A DNA stretch of 12,967 nucleotides from Proteobacteria bacterium SG_bin5 (GCA_002083475.1 LWDI01000057.1:1-12967), one strand, 5' to 3'; positions 1 to 6,386 are shown, numbered from the stretch's first letter. A program made the numbers and translations. Notes: a model not told the origin generated them from the letters alone.

Positions 1-42
1 GCCTTCGGAGGGCAACGCTCTATCCAGCTGAGCTACGGGTGC
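1..42 (-). tRNA. tRNA-Arg(CCG), 5' half only (cut by window edge)
   Basis: Read on the minus strand from position 42 this gives the acceptor 5' strand GCACCCG, TA at tRNA positions 8-9, a D-arm with GCTC/GAGC stem and AGCTGGATA loop, then anticodon stem TTGCC and loop CTCCGAA. The anticodon CCG is at 6-8 (complement), so it decodes the arginine codon CGG. The 3' strand of the anticodon stem begins (GGC at 3-1) and the rest lies outside the window. The first ten bases of the tRNA gene are also the last codons and TAG stop of the topoisomerase IB gene on the same strand. Identity is read from the anticodon and arm structure; the variable loop, T-arm and acceptor 3' strand cannot be checked here. 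Confidence 0.93.
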
Positions 43-1103
43 GTGGGGTCTCCCCCTAGCAAAGCCCCCTGGGCGGCGCCAGCCTCTTTCGACGGCGCGG
101 GCTTGGCGCAAGCGGCGGGGGCGAGCGAGGGGTCGAGCGCTTCCATGAAGGCGATGAACCCGCGCTCGTAGCGGCTCAGCCAGCGCGTCGCGCGCGGCAG
201 GCGCAGCCGCTCGCGGAATTCGGCCTGGCCCGATTTCACCAGATCGAGCAGCGCGGGGTGGACATAGGATTTGCGCGCGATCGCCGGCGTATTGCCGAGC
301 GCCTCGGCGACGGGGGTCAGCACTTGCTTCAAGCTGAGCGGCGCGGTCGCCTCGGCGAGGGTTTGGAACGCGAGCACGCTCGCCCCCCAGGTGCGGAAAT
401 GCTTGGCGGTGAAATCCTCGCGCATCGCGCGGCGGATATAGGCGTTGACGTCGCTCGAGGTGACGGGATGGGCGGCGCCCGCGGCATCGACCCAAGCGAA
501 CAAATGCTGCCCCGGCAAATCCTGACAGCGGCGCACGAAGCGCGCCAGGCTGCGGTCGGTGATCGTCAGCCGCTTGAGCTTGCCCGATTTGGCCTTGAAC
601 TCCAGCTTCAGCCGCGCGCTGCTCACCCGCGCGTGGCGGCGGCGCAGCGTGGTCGCGCCGAAGCTTTCGTTGGCCTTGGCATAATCCTCGTTGCCGACGC
701 GGACATGGCCCAGGTCGAGCAGCCGGATCACCGCGGCCACAGCGCGATCGAGCGACAGATCGCGCCGCGCGAGATCGGCGGCGACGCGCTTGCGCAGCCG
801 CGCGAGGCGCTCGCCGAACAACGGGCAGCGGCTGTATTTCAGCGCCTCTTGCGCCGCGCGGAAATCGGGGTGGTAGCGATATTGTTTGCGCCCGCGCTCG
901 TCCCAGCCGGTCGCCTGGATATGGCCATCGGCGCTCGGGCAGAACCAGGCGCGGGTGTAAGCGGGGGGCAGGCCGATGCGGTTGAGCCGGTCGATCGTCT
1001 CGCGATCGGTGATGCGCGCGCCATCGGGGGTGAAATAGGCCCAGGCGCGCCCGCGCTTGCGGCGGGTGATGCCGGGCTCGCTGTCGTCGGAATAGCGGAG
1101 CAC
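33..1103 (-). CDS. DNA topoisomerase IB (poxvirus/eukaryotic-like type)
   Basis: Type IB topoisomerase relaxes supercoils by nicking one strand through a 3'-phosphotyrosyl intermediate, without ATP. About 356 residues from the GTG at 1103, normal for the bacterial family. The N-terminal domain has ITRR and GLPPAYTRAWFC. Catalytic-domain residues in order are R135 (VRVGNE), K172 (KAKSGK), R237 (HFRTWGA), N271 (LGNTPAIA) and Y280 (KSYVHP). Spacing matches the Deinococcus TopIB residues R137/K174/R239/N280/Y289, so Asn in place of the viral His is normal for bacterial members. The reading frame stays open upstream to 1349, but that extension is antisense to the DJ-1 gene and unlike the family. 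GTG 1103 puts VLRYSDDSEPGITRR at the N-terminus; ATT at 1115 or GTG at 1145 are weaker alternatives, and no well-placed ribosome site is seen. The TAG stop (33-35) lies within the tRNA-Arg gene. Confidence 0.9.
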   Translation of the reverse strand: MLRYSDDSEPGITRRKRGRAWAYFTPDGARITDRETIDRLNRIGLPPAYTRAWFCPSADGHIQATGWDERGRKQYRYHPDFRAAQEALKYSRCPLFGERLARLRKRVAADLARRDLSLDRAVAAVIRLLDLGHVRVGNEDYAKANESFGATTLRRRHARVSSARLKLEFKAKSGKLKRLTITDRSLARFVRRCQDLPGQHLFAWVDAAGAAHPVTSSDVNAYIRRAMREDFTAKHFRTWGASVLAFQTLAEATAPLSLKQVLTPVAEALGNTPAIARKSYVHPALLDLVKSGQAEFRERLRLPRATRWLSRYERGFIAFMEALDPSLAPAACAKPAPSKEAGAAQGALLGGDPTHP

Positions 1104-1131
1104 GAGCGGGGCAATGCGCGCGAGGCCCTCA

Positions 1132-1157
1132 CGGTTCCGGAACACGGTTCCGGAACA
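1132..1157. repeat. Two tandem 13-bp units each holding palindrome GTTCCGGAAC
   Basis: The unit CGGTTCCGGAACA occurs twice in direct succession (1132-1144, 1145-1157). Each copy contains the perfect 10-bp palindrome GTTCCGGAAC (1134-1143 and 1147-1156). The pair sits in the divergent gap between topoisomerase IB and the DJ-1 gene. Each palindrome carries GGAAC on both strands. That is the -35 sequence of EcfG promoters, so it could serve one or both directions, or be an operator for a dimeric regulator. Confidence 0.75.
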
Positions 1158-1177
1158 CGGGGCCGGGGCGCGTCGTT
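1152..1177 (+). promoter_or_regulatory. Candidate EcfG (general stress response) promoter for the DJ-1/PfpI gene
   Basis: GGAAC at 1152-1156 and CGTT at 1174-1177 are separated by exactly 17 bases. This matches the published alphaproteobacterial EcfG consensus GGAAC-N16/17-CGTT. Transcription would begin near 1184, ahead of a GGAG ribosome site (1192-1195) and the ATG at 1204, giving a short 5' leader of about 20 bases. The match and spacing are seen directly; activity is inferred. YhbO, the E. coli relative of the downstream gene, is reported as stress-associated, which fits. Confidence 0.6.
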
Positions 1178-1203
1178 GGGCGGGCGACTGTGGAGACAGC
1201 GAT

Positions 1204-1752
1204 ATGACCGATCTCACCCAAGCGCGCGTGCTCATCATGGCGACCGACGGCTTCGAACAATCCGAACTCTTCCGCCCCCGCGAGGCGCTGATGGACGCGG
1301 GCGTGCACGTGACGCTCGCCTCGCTCGGGACCGAGCCGATCCAGGGCATGCGGCACGATCAGCCGGGGCAGACGATCACCCCCGACGCGACGATCGATCA
1401 GGTCGACGCGCAGGATTATGATCTGCTGCTGCTTCCCGGCGGGGTCGCCAATCCCGATACGCTGCGCATGCATCCGGAGGCGGTCGCGCTGGTGCGCGCC
1501 TTCGCCAGCGCGGGCAAGCCGATCGCGGCGATTTGCCACGCGCCCTGGCTGTTGATCGAGGCGGACGTCGCGCGCGGCAAACGCATGACGAGTTGGCCAT
1601 CGCTGCGCACCGATCTCGCCAATGCCGGGGCCGAGGTGGTCGACGCCGAAGTGGTGATCGACGGCCAGTTCATCACCAGCCGCCAGCCCGACGACATCCC
1701 CGCGTTCAGCGAGGCGGTGCTCGATCGGCTGCGCCATCTGGGCGAAGGCTGA
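1204..1752 (+). CDS. DJ-1/PfpI family protein, YhbO/PfpI type (class I glutamine amidotransferase fold)
   Basis: A 182-residue cytosolic protein of the DJ-1/PfpI superfamily, closest by eye to E. coli YhbO (172 residues). Members are variously described as proteases, glyoxalases or deglycases acting in carbonyl and oxidative stress, so the exact activity is not settled by sequence. Visible landmarks are TDGFEQSE (conserved acidic E18), LLLPGG at 75-80, the nucleophile elbow AAICHAPW with C111-H112, and the YhbO-type C-terminal block FITSRQPDDIPAF. The ATG at 1204 is chosen because GGAG at 1192-1195 lies 8 bases upstream and homology begins right after it. An in-frame upstream start at 1114 would add 30 residues of non-family sequence running over the palindromes. 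A candidate EcfG promoter precedes it. The VOC-fold gene follows after 37 bases, probably in the same transcript. Confidence 0.93.
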   Translation: MTDLTQARVLIMATDGFEQSELFRPREALMDAGVHVTLASLGTEPIQGMRHDQPGQTITPDATIDQVDAQDYDLLLLPGGVANPDTLRMHPEAVALVRAFASAGKPIAAICHAPWLLIEADVARGKRMTSWPSLRTDLANAGAEVVDAEVVIDGQFITSRQPDDIPAFSEAVLDRLRHLGEG

Positions 1753-1789
1753 CGTTGCGCGGCGCGGCCGGCGCGCTAGATTGGGTGGG

Positions 1790-2212
1790 ATGAGCCCGCG
1801 CCCCTTCCATCTCGCTTTCCCGGTCCATGATCTCGCCGCCGCGCGCGGCTTTTACGGCGGGGTGCTGGGGTGTCGCGAGGGGCGGTCGAACGCGCATCGG
1901 GTCGATTTCGATCTGTTCGGCCATCAGATCGTCGCGCATCTGGATCCCGCCGCGCGCCCGGCCGAGCATCACAACGCGGTCGATGGGCATGACGTGCCGG
2001 TGCCGCATTTCGGCGTGGTGCTGACGATGGCCGATTGGCACGCGCTCGCCGCGCGGGTGGCGGCGGCGGGCATCGCCTTCGGCATCGCGCCGCACATCCG
2101 CTTCCAGGGCCAGCCGGGCGAGCAGGCGACGATGTTCTTCCGCGATCCCAGCGGCAATGCGCTGGAGTTCAAGGCCTTCGCCGACGACGCGATGATTTTC
2201 GCGACCGGGTGA
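1790..2212 (+). CDS. VOC (glyoxalase/bleomycin-resistance/dioxygenase fold) family protein
   Basis: A 140-residue single-chain vicinal-oxygen-chelate protein with two paired betaalphabetabetabeta halves. FHLAFPVHDLAAARGFYGGVLG opens the first half and VPHFGVVL the second, which ends FFRDPSGNALEFKAF. Likely metal ligands by family comparison are H7, H73 and E126. The substrate cannot be told from sequence; glyoxalase-like or ring-cleaving dioxygenase-like activity are both possible. The start is uncertain: ATG at 1790 is preferred, although GGTGGG directly abuts it, and a TTG at 1781 would add three residues. It probably forms an operon with the DJ-1/PfpI gene 37 bases upstream, which would pair two candidate electrophile-detoxifying proteins. 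That pairing is inference. Confidence 0.85.
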   Translation: MSPRPFHLAFPVHDLAAARGFYGGVLGCREGRSNAHRVDFDLFGHQIVAHLDPAARPAEHHNAVDGHDVPVPHFGVVLTMADWHALAARVAAAGIAFGIAPHIRFQGQPGEQATMFFRDPSGNALEFKAFADDAMIFATG

Positions 2213-2241
2213 GAGGCGCATCGCGCGGCGCCGCGACCTTT

Positions 2242-2276
2242 GCTCGGGCGGGGCGGCTCGGTGCTTTCGCCCGAGC
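2242..2276. terminator. Possible bidirectional terminator hairpin between convergent genes
   Basis: GCTCGGGCG (2242-2250) and CGCCCGAGC (2268-2276) form a perfect 9-bp stem around a 17-base loop. It lies in the 79-base gap between the end of the VOC gene (plus) and the end of the HTH gene (minus), where a shared terminator is expected. No T-run follows on either strand, so intrinsic termination is not certain. Confidence 0.4.
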
Positions 2277-2291
2277 GGACGCCGTGCCGCT

Positions 2292-2780
2292 CTAATCCGC
2301 GCGCACTTCCAGCACCCCCAGCCGCACCAATTGCTCGGCGGTGCGCGCGAATTCGGTGAGCATCGGTTCGAGCGTGCCGACCAGCCCCAGCCGGTCGATT
2401 ATCCCCGGCGGCGGGGTGACGCCGCCGCGCGGGTCCTCGATCAGCAGCCCGCGCTCGATCAGCTTTTCGATATGGCGCCGCACCGTCTCGCGCGGCAGCC
2501 CGGTCGCCGAGGCGATCGCGTTGCGCGAGATCGGCACCACCCATTCGCGCGGCAGCACTTGGGTGGCGCTCAGTTCGAGCGGGACGACGCGCTCGCGCAT
2601 CAATTTCTGCACGTTGGCGACCGCGACCGTGAGATAGATTTGCAGCTCGACCGGCCCCAGCTGCACATTGCCCGAGTTGAAGGCCTGATGCGTCGTCAGG
2701 AACAAATTGGTGAGCGCGAACGAAACCACGCGCCAATTTTGCGCGGCGCGTTCGGCATTGGTCGCGACAAGGCAGGTCAT
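2292..2780 (-). CDS. Small winged helix-turn-helix transcriptional regulator, target unknown
   Basis: A 162-residue protein that I cannot assign to a named regulator. Residues 83-115 (PISRNAIASATGLPRETVRRHIEKLIERGLL) form a clear winged helix-turn-helix: 'rNAIASATGLPRETVRRHI' is the helix-turn-helix and 'ERGLLIEDPRGGV' the wing, as in MarR- or Crp-type DNA-binding domains. The first 80 residues look alpha-helical (LTNLFLTTHQAF, LQIYLTVAVANVQKLM) and resemble no ligand-binding domain I recognise. ATG at 2780 is used; an AGGAG lies about 16 bases upstream, rather far. The sugar dehydrogenase gene lies 76 bases upstream on the same strand, so both may share a transcript. The VOC gene converges on it. 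Confidence 0.75.
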   Translation of the reverse strand: MTCLVATNAERAAQNWRVVSFALTNLFLTTHQAFNSGNVQLGPVELQIYLTVAVANVQKLMRERVVPLELSATQVLPREWVVPISRNAIASATGLPRETVRRHIEKLIERGLLIEDPRGGVTPPPGIIDRLGLVGTLEPMLTEFARTAEQLVRLGVLEVRAD

Positions 2781-2856
2781 AGCGCCACCGAAACAACTCC
2801 TTCCGGCGTACAGCTATCCCGAGGAAGTTACCAGCGTATCTACGTAATGCTCCGGC

Positions 2857-4182
2857 TCAGCGCGCGATCACGCGCCACACGGCGTTGCCGACGTCGTCGG
2901 CGACGAGCACGCCGCCCCCGCGATCGACGCTCACCCCCACCGGGCGCCCCTGCGCGCGCCCTTGCGCATCCAGAAAGCCGGTGAGCACATCCACCGGCTT
3001 GGCGCCGGGCGCGGGAAAGCCGTTCGCGGCGAAGGGCACGTAGACCACCTTATAGCCAGACACCGGCACCCGGTTCCAAGAGCCATGCTGGCCGATCAGC
3101 GCGCCACTCGCGAAGCGCGCGCCGAGCCGCGCGCCTTGGGTGAAGGCGAGCCCGAGCGAGGCGGTGTGCGGCCCCAGCGCATAATCGGGGCGCTTGCTAT
3201 ATTCCTGCAGATCGGGGCGTTCGGGCTGGACGCGCTTGTCGATATAGCCGCCCCAATAGCTATAGGGCCAACCGAAGAAATCGCCGAGTTCGACCGCGCT
3301 CATATAATCGGGCGCGAGGTCCGATCCGAGCATGTCGCGCTCGTTCACCGTCACCCACAGCCGCCCGCTGGTCGGCTCGAAGGCGAGCCCTTGCGGGTTG
3401 CGCAGCCCGCCGGCGAAGACGCGGAAGGTCTTGGCGCGCGGATCGACCTCGAGGATCACCGCGCGGTTGCGCTCGACGTCGAGCCCATTCTCGGCGATGT
3501 TGCTCGCCGAGCCGACCGTTACGTAGAGCGTCCCGCTCTTGGGATCGGCGAGCACGGTGCGCGCCCAATGATTGCCGCCGCCGGGATAGCGCACCACCAC
3601 TTCGGGCTTGGCGGTGATCCGGGTCTGCCCCGGCGTGAAGGGCACGCGCACCAGCGCGTCGGTGTTGGCGATGTAGAGCGTGGTCCCAACCAGCGCCATG
3701 CCCTGGGGCGAATTGAGCCCCTCGATCAGCACCGATCGCGTCTCGGCGACGCCGTCGCCATTCGCGTCGCGCAGCAAGGTGATGCGGTTGGGCGAGGGGA
3801 CGGCGGCGCCGGCGCGCTCGAACAGATAGCCCATCACCAGCCCGGTCACCCCACCCACGTCGCGCGGCGGCGAATTGCTCTCGGCGACGAGTACGTCGCC
3901 ATTGGCGAGCGGCAGCAGCCAGCGCGGATGCGCGAGGCCGCGCGCGAAGGGCTGCACCGTCAGCCCAGCCGCCGGGGTCGGTTGCGCGCCTTGCGGCCAG
4001 CCGACGGCCTTGGCGACACCGATCGTGGGGAAAGTCTCGGGCCGGGGCGGGGTGATCGCCGGCCGCGCGCCGGAAACGGCCGCGACGCTCAGCCGTGCCT
4101 TATCGGGGCGGGTGAACCAATAGCCGAAGGCGACGAGGGCGACGAGCAGAAGCCCCGAGAAGATCAGGATATGGCGGCGCAT
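2857..4182 (-). CDS. PQQ-dependent sugar dehydrogenase family protein (sorbosone/glucose dehydrogenase-like beta-propeller)
   Basis: A 441-residue extracytoplasmic six-bladed beta-propeller of the soluble aldose/sorbosone dehydrogenase (GSDH) family, which oxidises sugars or aldoses with PQQ in the periplasm. An N-terminal hydrophobic segment (about residues 5-23, after MRRH) is a signal peptide or membrane anchor. Propeller landmarks are GLAHPRWLLPLANGDVLVAE (82-101), the calcium-type loop DANGDGVAET (139-148), GLNSPQGMAL, GGGNHWARTV with H205, GLRNPQGLAFEP, NERDMLGSDLAPDY, GPHTASLGLAF with H339 and GQHGSWNR with H366. H205 is the best candidate for the catalytic His, by position only. Actual PQQ dependence and substrate are unproven; many family members are uncharacterised. 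No PQQ synthesis genes are in the window. ATG 4182 is chosen as the only start giving the signal segment. Confidence 0.87.
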   Translation of the reverse strand: MRRHILIFSGLLLVALVAFGYWFTRPDKARLSVAAVSGARPAITPPRPETFPTIGVAKAVGWPQGAQPTPAAGLTVQPFARGLAHPRWLLPLANGDVLVAESNSPPRDVGGVTGLVMGYLFERAGAAVPSPNRITLLRDANGDGVAETRSVLIEGLNSPQGMALVGTTLYIANTDALVRVPFTPGQTRITAKPEVVVRYPGGGNHWARTVLADPKSGTLYVTVGSASNIAENGLDVERNRAVILEVDPRAKTFRVFAGGLRNPQGLAFEPTSGRLWVTVNERDMLGSDLAPDYMSAVELGDFFGWPYSYWGGYIDKRVQPERPDLQEYSKRPDYALGPHTASLGLAFTQGARLGARFASGALIGQHGSWNRVPVSGYKVVYVPFAANGFPAPGAKPVDVLTGFLDAQGRAQGRPVGVSVDRGGGVLVADDVGNAVWRVIAR

Positions 4183-4269
4183 GGGGCCTGATTAACGCTT
4201 GGGCGGGTGGGGGGCAAAGCTTATTCGGGCGATCGGTTCGACCGTGCGCGTCCCGGTTGCCAACGAGAC

Positions 4270-4341
4270 GTCGCCCTGGCGACGGTCGGGGCCTTGATGA
4301 ACGGCCGCGCGTCGGTTGCCCGAGGCTTTCGCCAGGGCGAC
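4270..4341. repeat. Inverted repeat, 13-bp arms
   Basis: GTCGCCCTGGCGA (4270-4282) and TCGCCAGGGCGAC (4329-4341) are exact reverse complements, separated by 46 bases. Each arm is itself a short palindrome (TCGCC-2-GGCGA), so it may fold alone or as a long hairpin. Its role is unknown; it could be part of a mobile or REP-derived repeat. Confidence 0.6.
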
Positions 4342-4406
4342 GCCCCATTCGCTTAGCGAAACCGCCGCGTGTCCGCGTGAAGTCCTTCCTCGAGAGCGTC
4401 CCTCTC

Positions 4407-4462
4407 GCGAAGGCGGGAATCCAAGACGGCAGGCCTCAGCCAGAATGGATCCCCGCTTCCGC
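4407..4462. repeat. REP-like paired palindromic element
   Basis: The arms GCGAAGGCGGGAATCCA (4407-4423) and TGGATCCCCGCTTCCGC (4446-4462) are inverted repeats matching at 14 of 17 positions. The right half also forms a perfect 8-bp hairpin ATCCCCGC / GCGGGGAT (4449-4456, 4461-4468), followed by GACG. This is the form of the REP/BIME-type intergenic repeats common in proteobacterial genomes. It lies downstream of the methyltransferase stop and may act as its terminator or mRNA 3'-end stabiliser. Confidence 0.7.
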
Positions 4463-4517
4463 GGGGATGACGACCAGGGCAGGGCGTGGGAGCGGGACCG
4501 AGCGCTGACGCGCGCGA

Positions 4518-5240
4518 TCAGCCGCCCGAGGTCAACCGGCAGGGCTTGATCGCCCCGGGCTCTGGCCGCGCCCCCACCGCGCGGAACGCCGCGAGATAGC
4601 CTCCCGCCGAAGGCATCTCGTCGGTGAAGGCGAGTTCATAACCCACCGCGCGAAATTCGCAGGCGAGCAGCGCGGGCGGGGTGCCGTGCTGCTGCGTCGG
4701 GCGATTGGCGTCGACCACGATCACCAGCCCGCCGGGCTTGAGCGCGGGGCGCATCCGCCAGAGAAATTCATAAGGCTGGGCGATCTCATGATACATATGC
4801 ACCATGAACACCCGGTCGAAGCTCGCCTCGGGCAGCTTGGGATCGGCGGGGGCGCCCAGGCGCACGCTCACGCTTTGCAGCCGTTCGCGCGCCACGCGTT
4901 CGGCGAGCGCGTCGCGCACCTCGGGGAAAATATCCTCGGCGAGCACGCGCCCGCGCGGCCCGACGCGCTGGGCGAGACGGATGGTGTAATAGCCCTCGCC
5001 CGCGCCGATGTCCGCCACGGTCATCCCCGGCTTCATCCCGGCCTTGTCCATCACCGTTTCGGCCTCGCGCAGCCGGTCGCGCTCTTCCTCGTTCGACCAG
5101 CGCGCCGAGACGATCTTGGAGACGGGACGATCGGGCGCGGGGAAGGGGCCCGGCTCGCGGCGGAACGCCGCCCCCGGATCGCAGCCGCCGAGCAGCGCCA
5201 GCGCCGCGAGCAGCGCGGTCGAGGCCGGCGGGCGCTTAAT
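4518..5240 (-). CDS. Class I methyltransferase-fold protein with lipoprotein signal peptide; apparent ATT start overlapping the prfB stop
   Basis: The open frame runs from 5270 to the TGA at 4518-4520. The standard GTG at 5054 would give only 178 residues and cut off conserved sequence. Read from ATT at 5240 (240 residues), it begins IKRPPASTALLAALALLGGC, a basic, hydrophobic, LGGC lipobox signal with C20 as the lipidated residue. Then come a Pro-rich linker, SARWSNEEERDRLREAETVMDKAG, motif I VADIGAGEGYYT (75-86), the acidic end of strand 2 near E102/D103, and DRVFMVHMYHEI (142-153). No ATG, GTG, TTG or CTG occurs between the upstream in-frame TGA (5271-5273) and this point. GAGGA lies 5 bases before ATT, and ATT overlaps the prfB TAA, suggesting translational coupling. 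A SAM-binding fold on an exported protein is odd; the substrate is unknown. I recall similar signal-bearing methyltransferases beside prfB in sphingomonads, but could not check this. Confidence 0.8.
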   Translation of the reverse strand: MKRPPASTALLAALALLGGCDPGAAFRREPGPFPAPDRPVSKIVSARWSNEEERDRLREAETVMDKAGMKPGMTVADIGAGEGYYTIRLAQRVGPRGRVLAEDIFPEVRDALAERVARERLQSVSVRLGAPADPKLPEASFDRVFMVHMYHEIAQPYEFLWRMRPALKPGGLVIVVDANRPTQQHGTPPALLACEFRAVGYELAFTDEMPSAGGYLAAFRAVGARPEPGAIKPCRLTSGG

Positions 5241-6363
5241 CGACGTCCTCCACCACCACCTTCTCGCCCGTCACCCGCTGGCTGAGCGCGGCCGCCATGA
5301 AGGGATCGAGCGCGCCGTCGAGCACGTCGCTCGGCGCGGTGGAGGTGACGCCGGTGCGCAGGTCCTTCACCAGCTGATAGGGCTGGAGCACATAGGAACG
5401 GAACTGGTGGCCCCAGCCGATATCGGTCTTGGTCGCGTTCACCGCGTTCGCCTCTTCCTCGCGCTTGCGCAGCTCATGCTCATAGAGCCTGGCGCGCAGC
5501 TGATTATAGGCCTCGGCGCGGTTTTTGTGCTGGCTGCGCTGATTTTGGCAGGCGACGACGATGCCGGTCGGCAAATGGGTGATGCGCACCGCCGAATCGG
5601 TGGTGTTGATGTGCTGCCCGCCCGCGCCCGAGGCGCGATACGTGTCGATCCTGATCTCGCTGTCGTTGATCTCGATGTCGATCGAATCGTCGATCACCGG
5701 ATAGACCCAGACGCTCGCGAAGCTCGTCTGCCGCCGCGCGTTCGAATCGAACGGGCTGATGCGGACCAAGCGGTGCACGCCGCTTTCGGTCTTGGCATAG
5801 CCATAGGCGTTCTCGCCTTTGAGCAGCAGCGTCGCCGATTTGATGCCCGCTTGCTCGCCGGCGTGATAGTCGATCAGCTCGACCTTATAGCCGTGGCGCT
5901 CGGCCCAGCGCGTGTACATGCGCTGGAGCATTTCGGCCCAATCGTTCGATTCGGTGCCGCCCGCGCCCGCGTTGATCTCGAGATAAGTGTCATTGGGGTC
6001 GGCTTCGCCCGAAAGCAGCGCCTTCACCTTGTCGCCCTCGGCGCGTTCGGCGAGCGCCGCCAAGCCCGCGACGCCCTCTTCGGCGAGCGCCTCGTCGCCC
6101 TCGGCCTCGGCGAGTTCGATCAGCTCGACCGTGTCGTTCAGCTCCTGCTCGATCGCGCGCGTGGCACCGATCGCCTCGTCGAGCCGGCGGCGCTCGCGCA
6201 TCACGTCTTGGGCGGCCTTGGCGTCGTTCCAGAGCGTGGGGTCCTCGACGCGCGCGTTGAGTTCGTCGAGCCGGCGCAGCGCGCGGTCCCAATCGAGGAA
6301 GCGGCGGAGCAGCGCGAGCGATTCGGCGATACGGTCGGCATGGGCTTGCGCTTCGGCGCGCAT
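5236..6363 (-). CDS. prfB: Peptide chain release factor 2 (RF2)
   Basis: RF2 recognises UGA and UAA stop codons on the ribosome and triggers release of the nascent peptide. At 375 residues it is full length. The stop-codon-reading tripeptide SPF is at 203-205 (RISPFDSNARR), and the catalytic GGQ at 248-250 (ASGAGGQHINTTDSAVRITH); E. coli has them at 205-207 and 250-252. SPF rather than PxT makes it RF2, not RF1. The region of the E. coli programmed +1 frameshift is here an uninterrupted RRFLDWDRAL, so this gene lacks that autoregulatory site. The ATG at 6363 is preferred to a TTG at 6372; AAGAAGG lies about 11 bases upstream. The stop TAA (5236-5238) overlaps the apparent start of the methyltransferase. 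It follows mrcA after 113 bases carrying a REP-like pair. Confidence 0.97.
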   Translation of the reverse strand: MRAEAQAHADRIAESLALLRRFLDWDRALRRLDELNARVEDPTLWNDAKAAQDVMRERRRLDEAIGATRAIEQELNDTVELIELAEAEGDEALAEEGVAGLAALAERAEGDKVKALLSGEADPNDTYLEINAGAGGTESNDWAEMLQRMYTRWAERHGYKVELIDYHAGEQAGIKSATLLLKGENAYGYAKTESGVHRLVRISPFDSNARRQTSFASVWVYPVIDDSIDIEINDSEIRIDTYRASGAGGQHINTTDSAVRITHLPTGIVVACQNQRSQHKNRAEAYNQLRARLYEHELRKREEEANAVNATKTDIGWGHQFRSYVLQPYQLVKDLRTGVTSTAPSDVLDGALDPFMAAALSQRVTGEKVVVEDVD

Positions 6364-6386
6364 GAACGGCAAAACCTTCTTCTATG

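Larger units (their letters stand above)
4183..4517. other. Non-coding interval of 335 bases rich in inverted repeats
   Basis: No credible gene is seen between the dehydrogenase start and the methyltransferase stop. It holds a 13-bp inverted repeat (4270-4341), a fragment at 4365-4381 that matches 16 of 17 bases of the right arm of the repeat element at 9249-9265, and a REP-like pair (4407-4462). The dehydrogenase promoter should lie in the left part, but I see no convincing -35/-10 pair there. Confidence 0.7.

Noticed and set aside
1104..1349. N-terminal extension of topoisomerase IB up to 1349
   Set aside because: These 82 codons are antisense to the start of the DJ-1 gene and cross the palindromic repeats. 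Family similarity begins at about the GTG at 1103.
1969..2796. Minus-strand open frame of 275 codons over the VOC and HTH genes
   Set aside because: It crosses two real genes in other frames and shows no domain. The 162-residue HTH frame is clearly the coding one.
4270..4471. Clustered short palindromes that might suggest a CRISPR array
   Set aside because: The units differ from each other, are not evenly spaced by unique spacers, and no cas genes are present. They fit REP-like repeats.
4257..4508. Plus-strand ORF of 83 codons in the dehydrogenase/methyltransferase gap
   Set aside because: Its translation contains AGIQ...WIPASAGMT, the familiar artefact of translating a REP-like palindromic repeat. 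No ribosome site or other coding sign was seen.
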